Assembly: GCA_024959305.1 (NCBI GenBank)
Contig: JANXGQ010000016.1
Location: 1 to 44,306 of the forward strand
Origin: Porticoccaceae bacterium
GTDB taxonomy: Bacteria; Pseudomonadota; Gammaproteobacteria; Pseudomonadales; Porticoccaceae
DNA: 44,306 nucleotides
Direction: 5' to 3'
Positions 36,594 to 44,306 of this stretch are shown here, piece by piece (positions within the stretch are counted from its first letter, which is position 1; the number at the start of each line of letters is the position of its first letter). A program made the position numbers and the translations under genes. Below the pieces are notes generated by a model. The model did not search any database. It was not told the DNA's origin and saw only the letters and a program-made list of their open reading frames with translations.

Positions 36594-37433
36594 GTGAGCA
36601 ACTCATACTTTTCAGACCTAGAGGCATTTAAAGTAAACCTAGACGACAACGGGGTTGCCGAAATCTGCCTGAAGCGCGATCGGGCGCTGAATACTATGAA
36701 TAATGCTTTTTGGAGCGAACTGCCCAAGATCATTGGCAATATCGACAAATTAGGAACGGTTCGGGCAGTGATTCTCAGCTCCTCCGGCAAACATTTTACC
36801 GCCGGTATGGATTTGGAGATTCTCAAATCCATAAATATTGATAAAGCTATTGAGACGGCGAGCCAGGCCGAAAAAACTCGTCGTTTAATAATAGAGCTTC
36901 AGCAAATATTTACCCAATTGGAAAGCATCCGCATGCCGGTCATCTCGGCGATTCAAGGTGCCTGTATAGGCGGTGGCGTCGACATGGTCTGCGCTACCGA
37001 TATGCGCTACTGTACCAGTGATGCCTTCTTTACCATTAAAGAAACTGCTCTAGGTATGACTGCAGACCTAGGCACATTACAGCGCATACAACGCCTAATA
37101 CCTTCAGGACTAGCGCGAGAGCTAGCCTATACAAGCCGGCGCATGAATGCGCAGGAGGCCCTGTCCAGCGGTTTTGTCAATCAGGTTTATGACAGTCAGG
37201 AACAGATGCTTGAAGCAGTGAGATCCATTGCTAAAACTATAGCTGCACAGAGCCCTATGGCCGTGCATGGCACTAAAGAAATGCTCAACTACAGCCGCGA
37301 CCACTCGGTGGCCGATAGCCTAAATTTTATGGCCACTTGGCAGGCGGGAATGCTGCACAGCACAGAGGTTTATGAAGCCATGCAGGCCGCTGCGCAAAAA
37401 AGAGACCCAATCTTCGATGATCTTCATCCGTAA
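36594..37433 (+). CDS. Delta(3,5)-delta(2,4)-dienoyl-CoA isomerase (crotonase family)
   Basis: This 279-residue crotonase-fold enzyme resembles eukaryotic ECH1, with the segments GACIGGGVDMVCATDMRYCTSDAFF and KETALGMTADLGTLQR. It keeps the pair Glu150 and Asp158, eight residues apart as in ECH1 (Glu196/Asp204), plus Asp130 matching ECH1 Asp176. It would shift double bonds in odd-position unsaturated acyl-CoAs so that FadH, encoded 51 bases downstream, can reduce them. It starts at GTG 36594 with GGAGG 5 bases upstream. Plain enoyl-CoA hydratase is the alternative; the Asp158 makes isomerase more likely. Confidence 0.88.
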   Translation: MSNSYFSDLEAFKVNLDDNGVAEICLKRDRALNTMNNAFWSELPKIIGNIDKLGTVRAVILSSSGKHFTAGMDLEILKSINIDKAIETASQAEKTRRLIIELQQIFTQLESIRMPVISAIQGACIGGGVDMVCATDMRYCTSDAFFTIKETALGMTADLGTLQRIQRLIPSGLARELAYTSRRMNAQEALSSGFVNQVYDSQEQMLEAVRSIAKTIAAQSPMAVHGTKEMLNYSRDHSVADSLNFMATWQAGMLHSTEVYEAMQAAAQKRDPIFDDLHP

Positions 37434-39509
<2,076 letters not shown>

Positions 39510-39554
39510 GGGAGACTGCCCGAGCAATTGGAATTGACCGGTTTTTTCTGCCTA

Positions 39555-39567
39555 TTTGAAATTCAAA
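39555..39567. promoter_or_regulatory. 13-base palindrome upstream of the flavin reductase
   Basis: TTTGAA-A-TTCAAA (39555-39567) is a perfect palindrome, 95 bases before the GTG at 39662. It might be an operator, and it shares TTGA/TCAA ends with the TetR-gap palindrome, but the spacing differs. The rest of this 152-base gap shows nothing clear. Confidence 0.35.
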
Positions 39568-39661
39568 CCTTGCATCAGCAACAGAATACTCCCATTATTG
39601 CCGCCTTAAATTCGATTGCATATTGAATATAACTATAGCCGTCCAAAGGAGCATAAGCACC

Positions 39662-40138
39662 GTGTCCCAATCTTTCACCAAGATGGAATTTCGCCAAGCT
39701 CTGGGCAGTTTTGCAACCGGCGTTACCATTATTACCACATTGGGAAAAGGCGGCCAGAAAGTGGGCATGACAGCCAATAGCTTTAACTCGGTCTCCCTCG
39801 ACCCGCCATTGGTCCTCTGGAGTTTGGGCAGAGACACTAACTGTTTTGATGACTTTATCGCCGCTGAGTCATTTGCTATTCATGTGCTGGCATCAGATCA
39901 ACAGGATCTATCTGAGTCCTTTGCCAAAATCGGAAAAGACCGATTTTTAGGCATCGAATGCTCGGAAGGCCTGTCGGGAATACCTATTCTGCCGCACTAC
40001 AGCGCCTGTTTTCAGTGCACCATGGAGCAACAGTACGATGGTGGAGATCATGTTATTATCACCGGAAAGATAGTCAACTTCACTGACAACAAGCACTCGC
40101 CACTGCTATTTCATCGGGGACAGTACCAAGCTCTATAA
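39662..40138 (+). CDS. Flavin reductase-like FMN-binding protein
   Basis: This 158-residue protein has the flavin-reductase-like split-barrel fold: FRQALGSFATGVTIITT at the N-terminus, VGMTANSFNSVSLDPPLVLWSL (FMN-phosphate contacts) and a C-terminal HVIITGKIVNF. Members supply reduced flavin to monooxygenases (HpaC, RutF type). The start is set as GTG 39662, with AAGGAG about 10 bases upstream; the frame also extends to TTG 39623 without a ribosome-binding site. No monooxygenase is adjacent; it lies downstream of fadH, so its partner is unknown. Confidence 0.88.
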   Translation: MSQSFTKMEFRQALGSFATGVTIITTLGKGGQKVGMTANSFNSVSLDPPLVLWSLGRDTNCFDDFIAAESFAIHVLASDQQDLSESFAKIGKDRFLGIECSEGLSGIPILPHYSACFQCTMEQQYDGGDHVIITGKIVNFTDNKHSPLLFHRGQYQAL

Positions 40139-40176
40139 CCCCTTAACCGCTTGTTACAGCTCATGGGCTCAAGGGG
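40139..40176. terminator. Weak hairpin after the flavin reductase
   Basis: CCCCTT (40139-40144) and AAGGGG (40171-40176) can pair around a 26-base loop directly after the stop. It lacks a T-run and is only a possible terminator. Confidence 0.25.
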
Positions 40177-40251
40177 TATTTCAAACTGGCTACAGCTTTG
40201 CGGCCAAGCTGACTATAATAGCGACTTTCCAACCATTGCGAGAGCTACCCT

Positions 40252-41025
40252 GTGACCTTATTTCGTCCATGCATCGATCTTCATCAGGGCAAGGTAAAAC
40301 AGATTGTCGGCGGTAGCCTTAATGATGCGGGCGCTGAGACTAACTTTATCAGCGATCACAATGCCGCCCACTACGCCGATCTATATCGCCAAAACGATCT
40401 CAGAGGCGGGCATATTATTTCCCTAGGGCCCAATAATCAGCAACAGGCTTTTAAAGCACTGGCTGCCTATCCCAATGGACTGCAGTACGGCGGCGGTGTC
40501 AATCCTGAAAACGCTACTGAATTCTTAGTCGCGGGAGCCTCCCATATTATTGTCACTTCTTATCTCTTTGAAAATGGTCAGTTCTCTTGGCCGCGGCTGG
40601 AGGCTATTAAATCCGCCGTTGGTGCCGACAAGCTAGTTCTGGATCTAAGCTGTCGTAAAACTGCAGATGGCTGGATGATCGCCACCGACCGCTGGCAGAC
40701 CATTACTAACACTCCGATCAATCAACAGACGATTTCTGAACTAGAAAACCACTGCGCAGAGTTTTTAGTCCATGCCGCCGATGTCGAAGGTCTTCAGGCT
40801 GGGATTGATCAGGATCTAGTCAGTCTTTTAAGCAACTGTTGCACCCTGCCCTGCACCTATGCCGGAGGAGCTAGGTCAGTTGAGGATCTGCAACTGGTGC
40901 AGTCACTTGCAAATGGTCGTGTGGATCTAACCATTGGCAGTGCGTTGGATATCTTTGGCGGGACTGGTGTCACACTGGAGGAATGCCTGAACTGGAATAA
41001 CCAACACCCACAAATACCGGTTTAA
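40252..41025 (+). CDS. hisA: HisA of the eukaryotic type (ProFAR isomerase, HIS6-like)
   Basis: ProFAR isomerase catalyses an Amadori rearrangement in histidine synthesis. The 257 residues match, as I recall it, yeast HIS6 and plant HISN3, not the usual bacterial HisA: CIDLHQGKVKQIVGG, LGPNNQQQA, QYGGGVNPENA, VTSYLF, LDLSCRKTADG, LVHAADVEGL, YAGGARSVEDL and VDLTIGSALDIFGG. The catalytic Asp is in CIDLH and the acid in HAADVEGL. It stands alone: the neighbours are a flavin reductase and YdhF-like reductase, and no other his gene is nearby. The start is GTG 40252 with a weak GAGAG upstream. Family recognition is strong; that it replaces the bacterial HisA in this cell is inference. Confidence 0.88.
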   Translation: MTLFRPCIDLHQGKVKQIVGGSLNDAGAETNFISDHNAAHYADLYRQNDLRGGHIISLGPNNQQQAFKALAAYPNGLQYGGGVNPENATEFLVAGASHIIVTSYLFENGQFSWPRLEAIKSAVGADKLVLDLSCRKTADGWMIATDRWQTITNTPINQQTISELENHCAEFLVHAADVEGLQAGIDQDLVSLLSNCCTLPCTYAGGARSVEDLQLVQSLANGRVDLTIGSALDIFGGTGVTLEECLNWNNQHPQIPV

Positions 41026-41062
41026 AAAAACCTATCTATTTGCGATCTGGAGAACCCAAATA

Positions 41063-41956
41063 ATGGAAAAAATCACGCTATCTGCCAGCCTTTCCGTTTC
41101 TCGCATTGCCTATGGGATGTGGAGATTGACAGATGATGCAGATACATCGGCTAAACATATCCAAGCCAAAATTGAAGCCTGTCTAGAGCAGGGTATCACC
41201 ACCTTTGATCAAGCCGATATTTACGGTGGTTACAGCGCCGAATCCCTGTTGGGTACGGCATTAAAACAGGCGCCCGCCCTCAGAGATCAGATGGAGATTA
41301 TTAGCAAATGCAATATAGTGGCGCCAACTGGGATACATAGCGACAAAAGGATTAAACACTACGACACATCGCCGCCATATATTACCCAAGCAGTGGAGCG
41401 CTCACTGCAACATATGGCTATAGACTCTATCGACTTGCTACTGCTACACCGCCCAGATCCATTAATGGATGCAGATAAAACCGGCAACGCGCTCGACGCC
41501 CTTATCGAAAGCGGAAAAGTAAAAAATATCGGTGTTTCAAATTTCCGCCCTCGGGATATTGACCTCCTACAGTCGCGCGTAAAAAGCCCGATCGCAACCA
41601 ACCAAATCGAAATTAGCCTGCTAGAAAATTCCGCGCTGACTAATGGCGACCTAGCCTATTTGCAACAACACAGAATCGCACCCATGGCTTGGTCTCCTTT
41701 GGCAGGTGGGCGGCTCTTCCAAGACCCCCGCTCGCCACTTACCGCAAAGCTGACAGAAATAGCAGCGACATTTGCTGTTGATCCCGCATCGATTGCAATT
41801 GCCTGGCTACTAAAACATCCCGCCAATATTTTGCCGGTGATGGGCAGCAATAACATTAACCGAATAAAACAGTTTTCCGAGGCCCTGAGAGTGGACCTTG
41901 ATCGTCAGTCTTGGTTTGAACTTTTCGAAGCGGCAAAGGGTCAGCCAGTTCCCTAA
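41063..41956 (+). CDS. ydhF: YdhF-like aldo/keto reductase
   Basis: This 297-residue NADPH-dependent aldo/keto reductase matches E. coli YdhF (298). The AKR tetrad is visible: Asp49 and Tyr54 in DQADIYGGY, Lys82 in SKCN and His129 in LLLHRPDPLMDADKTG. GVSNF and the C-terminal IAWLLKHPANILPVMGSN cofactor motif are also present. The natural substrate is unknown. It lies 37 bases after the HisA gene on the same strand and is probably cotranscribed with it. Confidence 0.92.
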   Translation: MEKITLSASLSVSRIAYGMWRLTDDADTSAKHIQAKIEACLEQGITTFDQADIYGGYSAESLLGTALKQAPALRDQMEIISKCNIVAPTGIHSDKRIKHYDTSPPYITQAVERSLQHMAIDSIDLLLLHRPDPLMDADKTGNALDALIESGKVKNIGVSNFRPRDIDLLQSRVKSPIATNQIEISLLENSALTNGDLAYLQQHRIAPMAWSPLAGGRLFQDPRSPLTAKLTEIAATFAVDPASIAIAWLLKHPANILPVMGSNNINRIKQFSEALRVDLDRQSWFELFEAAKGQPVP

Positions 41957-41958
41957 TC

Positions 41959-41992
41959 CCAAAGTTGCCTGAATTCCAAAGTTGCCTGAATT
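41959..41992. repeat. 17-bp tandem duplication after ydhF
   Basis: CCAAAGTTGCCTGAATT occurs twice head to tail (41959-41975 and 41976-41992), beginning 3 bases after the ydhF stop, with CCAA of a third copy following. It looks like a replication-slippage duplication. Confidence 0.9.
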
Positions 41993-42318
41993 CCAACATG
42001 CAGACCATAAACTGTATTCACAGTGCCATATAGATAAATATGCTATGTATTTTTAAAGGCGAAATAATTTGACTGAGAGGATTGCATAAGATAACTTATT
42101 TTCCGATAGATATTGAGGGTTATCTTTTAGGTGCTTGCAATGCGATTAGTCTCCAGAATCGCGGTAATCAACATCCTTATCGAGAGCACTTAAGGCCAAA
42201 TCTATATGATGCGACCACAGTCTGCTAGCTGATGGTTCCTGTAGGGAGAGATATACATAGGGAAATAACTTCGCAAAAATACATTACTAAATTAGAAACC
42301 ATACTAGGGGGATATTCC
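41993..42318. other. Non-coding stretch before the lipoprotein gene
   Basis: I see no RNA gene, clear promoter or inverted repeat here. The frame of the following lipoprotein is open from 42232 but has no convincing start there. Base composition appears richer in A+T than the genes to the left. Confidence 0.5.
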
Positions 42319-42651
42319 GTGAGGACTTATATTAACACTACGATAATAACGCTATTCTTATTCTTAATTGCTGGCTGCGATGGTGGCACAGGTATTGAAA
42401 AAGCAGAAAGCGATGGATTTATTAAAGATCAGCAACTGCCCTTCGCAATGATTGGTGCTATTGACGGCTATAGTGGTACATGGGAAGGTGAAAGCGTTAA
42501 ATTGTATACCTATGAAAGTTCGGAAAAGGTGAGTAGAGCGTTCTTTGAATCCTCGTTATCTGATGATAAACAGGTTTGTATCAATCAAAATATAGTTATG
42601 ATTGCGCCTAAAGGTAATAGCAAAGCCTGTGAAGCGTTGCAGAATTTATAA
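42319..42651 (+). CDS. Small lipoprotein of unknown function
   Basis: From GTG 42319 (GGGGGA at ribosome-binding distance) the 110 residues begin with a hydrophobic signal ending in the lipobox LIAGC, so Cys20 should be lipidated. Asp follows at +2, which in enterobacteria favours inner-membrane retention. The mature part has about 90 residues with two Cys (in VCINQN and KACEAL) that could pair, and no family I recognise. An in-frame ATG-like start further upstream at 42232 lacks a ribosome-binding site. It is in the AT-richer end region near tRNA-Ser. Confidence 0.7.
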   Translation: MRTYINTTIITLFLFLIAGCDGGTGIEKAESDGFIKDQQLPFAMIGAIDGYSGTWEGESVKLYTYESSEKVSRAFFESSLSDDKQVCINQNIVMIAPKGNSKACEALQNL

Positions 42652-42669
42652 GTTAGTATTCATTAAATA

Positions 42670-42697
42670 TTAACCTAATCGAGTGCGGTTAGGTTAA
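42670..42697. repeat. Hairpin after the lipoprotein gene
   Basis: TTAACCTAA (42670-42678) and TTAGGTTAA (42689-42697) form a perfect 9-bp stem with a 10-base loop, 18 bases after the stop. No T-run follows, so it may be mRNA 3' structure, not a classical terminator. Confidence 0.5.
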
Positions 42698-42754
42698 TCA
42701 CCCCATTATTGTTAATAACACTAGTCTTGTCTTTAATTTCTAGCTGCAACAAAC

Positions 42755-42771
42755 AGCCCCTCTGGGCTTTT
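42755..42771 (+). terminator. Short terminator-like hairpin
   Basis: AGCCC (42755-42759) and GGGCT (42764-42768) form a short GC stem followed by TTT, a minimal rho-independent signal on the plus strand. Confidence 0.5.
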
Positions 42772-42786
42772 CACCCTCTTACGCAC

Positions 42787-42815
42787 AAAATAGCCTCCTA
42801 AAAGGAGGCTATTTT
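42787..42815. terminator. Strong bidirectional terminator
   Basis: AAAATAGCCTCCT (42787-42799) and AGGAGGCTATTTT (42803-42815) form a 13-bp stem with a 3-base loop. On the plus strand it ends in T5, and on the minus strand in T4. It sits between the plus-strand lipoprotein and the minus-strand Tat protein, so it can stop both. Confidence 0.85.
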
Positions 42816-42896
42816 TGTAAGCCTTTGGCATGTCATGGGGATATTTTAGTTGATTTCCTTAATAGCCATGATAATGGTCGCTGATATTTTGCAGAA

Positions 42897-43130
42897 CTAT
42901 ATAAATATATCTAGCCCTGTAAAAACTAGCATTACCCTCAAAATCAATTTTGAGCGAGCATCCAACTCCTCATAGGCTTTTTTAAGCTTTTCAATTTCCT
43001 CTTTTGCATCATCACCGCCGGATTTTATTTTTTCTTTTCCAGCGTCTACAGCTGAAGCAAAAGCAACACCAGCTCCTGATAGCCCAAGGTATTTAAGAAA
43101 TTTTCTTCGTGACAAAACTTTTTCGTCCAT
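42897..43130 (-). CDS. Tat-signal miniprotein of unknown function
   Basis: The 77 residues start at ATG 43130 (GGGA 8 bases upstream; an ATG at 43139 is less well placed). The N-terminus is a near-ideal twin-arginine signal (SRRKFLK at 7-13, then a GLSGAGVAFA core). A short charged helix follows (about 31-60, rich in Lys/Glu), and the protein ends in a hydrophobic stretch (LILRVMLVFTGLDIFI). If exported by Tat, the product would be a tiny periplasmic or tail-anchored peptide. I recognise no family. Confidence 0.65.
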   Translation of the reverse strand: MDEKVLSRRKFLKYLGLSGAGVAFASAVDAGKEKIKSGGDDAKEEIEKLKKAYEELDARSKLILRVMLVFTGLDIFI

Positions 43131-43284
43131 ACAATGCATCCCAAATTATCAGCCCATCGCTTGCCATAAAACCAAAATTCCTTGTGGAAAATTATTATCG
43201 CATTTGATCAAGGATAGCAGTTTACACCATTGATTTTGCTTGGCTATACGCTATTGGATTAATAAAGACACTCGCCGGACACTA
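43131..43284. other. Non-coding stretch before repeat copy A
   Basis: This short region and the DNA around 43340-43516 hold no gene I can support. A 7-bp inverted repeat and C-tract (repeat copy A) occupy 43285-43339. Confidence 0.5.
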
Positions 43285-43339
43285 GGGCATGGAACCGTAT
43301 ATAGTGAACGCCCCATGCCTTAGATTACTACCCCCCCCC
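43285..43339. repeat. Repeat copy A with 9-C tract
   Basis: The segment begins CATGGAACC (43288-43296), has CGCCCC and ends CTACCCCCCCCC. It resembles copy B at 43951-44000 in the same orientation, 663 bases away. GGCATGG (43286-43292) and CCATGCC (43313-43319) give copy A an internal hairpin. The nine-C run is at 43331-43339. Confidence 0.55.
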
Positions 43340-43516
43340 GATCGCTGTGGGGAAATTGCAGGGATCTTGACAATGATATGTTGTGGATAGATTGCTGAAG
43401 TCCTTAAAAATCCTGCATTATTTAGTTAACTCGACTAAAACTAGTGATTTGGTCAACCTGTGAAATTCATCTGGTTTATGTAAAGATATATAACCCAACC
43501 ATTCATGAGGTGTTCA

Positions 43517-44011
43517 ATGTTTCATACTCCTGATCGATCGGATCTTGTGCCCAATTTTAGACCAACGGATGAAAATGATGTGGTTGACGTAGGGTGGTGT
43601 ATTGGCGTTCTCTCAGACGGGAGACCTTACCGAGCAGAGTATTGGGTTCAAGAGCAATTAACCTTAGTAACATTTTTATTCTCTACTTCTGGGATAGAAA
43701 ACTATTCTGATGAGCAACACTCTCACTTAATAGAGACAGAGAATCTTATAGAATTTCGAGGTGATAAACGCGAGGTGGGATCAATGGTAATAAAAGATGC
43801 CAGCGATAATGAAATGTGGTCTATAACATTCTGTATTCGAGACCCATATGAAACTTATCTGGACACTAATCTAAAATTCAACAATATCATGGACTTAACT
43901 TCATTTGGGATATGGAAGACAAAAAGGAAGAGTAGAAAGCAAAGCCTAAGCCATGGAACCAGCTATATCGACCGCCCCCATCGTCAGATGCCTACCCCCC
44001 CTTCTAACTAA
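43517..44011 (+). CDS. Protein of unknown function with repeat-derived C-terminus
   Basis: From ATG 43517 (AGGTG at ribosome-binding distance) the 164 residues have no signal peptide or membrane segment and belong to no family I recognise. The central part (RAEYWVQEQLTLVTFLFSTSGIEN, WSITFCIRDPYETYLD) looks like a beta-rich domain. The last 20 or so residues (HGTSYIDRPHRQMPTPPSN) are encoded by repeat copy B, so the gene's 3' end may have been replaced or extended by the repeat. An ATG at 43505 is in frame but lacks a ribosome-binding site. Confidence 0.6.
   Translation: MFHTPDRSDLVPNFRPTDENDVVDVGWCIGVLSDGRPYRAEYWVQEQLTLVTFLFSTSGIENYSDEQHSHLIETENLIEFRGDKREVGSMVIKDASDNEMWSITFCIRDPYETYLDTNLKFNNIMDLTSFGIWKTKRKSRKQSLSHGTSYIDRPHRQMPTPPSN
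43951..44000. repeat. Repeat copy B with 7-C tract, inside the 3' end of a gene
   Basis: CATGGAACC, GACCGCCCC, AGAT and CTACCCCCCC recur in the same order as in copy A (43285-43339), with roughly 70 percent identity by eye over about 50 bases. It lies over the last codons of the unknown gene. Confidence 0.55.
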
Positions 44012-44042
44012 CATTTACTAATTTTTTGAGAAACAGACAGCC

Positions 44043-44066
44043 AAGTGGTGACTCAAGTGGTGACTC
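44043..44066. repeat. 12-bp tandem repeat next to tRNA-Ser
   Basis: AAGTGGTGACTC is repeated head to tail (44043-44054, 44055-44066), 64 bases beyond the 3' end of tRNA-Ser. Short repeats of this kind next to tRNA 3' ends often mark past integration events; here no integrase gene is present. Confidence 0.8.
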
Positions 44067-44090
44067 ATAGATATATAACAAGAAATAAAT

Positions 44091-44113
44091 AAAAAACCTC
44101 TGTGAAAACAGAG
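44091..44113 (-). terminator. Intrinsic terminator of tRNA-Ser
   Basis: CTCTGT (44098-44103) and ACAGAG (44108-44113) form a 6-bp stem with a GAAA loop (TTTC on the transcribed sense). On the minus strand the stem is followed by a T-run (44096-44091). It lies 17 bases after the tRNA 3' end. Confidence 0.8.
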
Positions 44114-44129
44114 AGTTAATCATACTTTT

Positions 44130-44220
44130 TGGCGGAGAAGGAGGGATTCGAACCCTCGATACGCTATTAACGCATACACACTTTCCAGGCGTGCGCCTTC
44201 AGCCGCTCAGCCATCCCTCC
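44130..44220 (-). tRNA. tRNA-Ser (anticodon GGA)
   Basis: The minus strand gives a class II tRNA with a long variable arm, GCACGCCTGGAAAGTGTG anticodon arm (GGA, reading UCC/UCU), T-loop GGGTTCGAATCCC and encoded CCA (44132-44130). The acceptor stem GGAGGGA/CTTCTCC has two G-U pairs and one A-C mismatch near its base, which is unusual. Confidence 0.93.
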
Positions 44221-44306
44221 GTATAAAAAATCCAGCGTTCAAATAACCATTTTTTGGATTGAAGCAGCTAGTTTTTAAGGGCAGAAACTGTACACAAACA
44301 GTTTGT

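Overview
The window is a gene-dense, mid-GC stretch of a bacterial chromosome, almost certainly from a marine-type gammaproteobacterium close to the Pseudomonadales/Cellvibrionales (Porticoccaceae/SAR92-like). This placement is inferred from gene order and protein resemblance; no database search was possible. The order leuC-leuD-leuB-asd-fimV-truA-trpF-accD-folC-dedD-cvpA-purF-metZ is the classic Pseudomonas-like arrangement. The tig-clpP-clpX-lon-hupB-ppiD and yafS-rnhA-dnaQ blocks are standard gammaproteobacterial neighbourhoods.

Layout: (1) 1-13742, all on the minus strand: leucine, aspartate-family, methionine, purine, folate, fatty-acid and tryptophan biosynthesis, plus the polar-hub protein FimV, ending in a partial msrA at the window edge. 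The leuB-asd gap holds a dense array of perfect hairpins. (2) 13920-17287: a divergent LysR regulator of the leu genes, a STAS/PP2C partner-switching pair with a degenerate receiver domain, and mlaA. (3) 17462-25244: hrpA (with an in-frame TTTCCC microsatellite), dnaQ, rnhA, a yafS-like methyltransferase and divergent mltD. (4) 25245-27109: an accessory pocket with a palindromic element, a higBA toxin-antitoxin pair, a frameshifted LysE exporter gene and an orphan VapB-type antitoxin with a perfect inverted-repeat operator. (5) 27110-35700: protein quality control (ppiD, hupB, lon, clpX, clpP, tig) and tRNA-Leu(UAG). (6) 35885-41956: a TetR regulator divergent from a dienoyl-CoA isomerase and fadH (unsaturated fatty-acid oxidation), then a flavin reductase, a eukaryotic-type HisA and a YdhF-like aldo/keto reductase. 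(7) 41957-44306: an apparently AT-richer, sparsely coding end with a lipoprotein, a Tat-signal miniprotein, an unknown protein, several short repeats and tRNA-Ser(GGA). It looks like a small integration scar at the 3' end of the tRNA.

How the genes work together: leuCDB and asd feed branched-chain and aspartate-family amino acid synthesis, and metZ draws on the same aspartate branch. ClpXP, Lon, PpiD and trigger factor form a folding and proteolysis block. The isomerase and FadH together handle odd- and even-numbered double bases of unsaturated acyl chains, probably under the divergent TetR.

I found no CRISPR array, intact transposase, phage or obvious defence island. The strongest oddities are the fungal/plant-type HisA standing alone, the hairpin array 10443-10570, the paired C-tract repeats around the unknown gene at 43517-44011, the phosphorylation-site-less receiver/PP2C/STAS module and the orphan antitoxin. 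I cannot claim a wholly new system from sequence alone.
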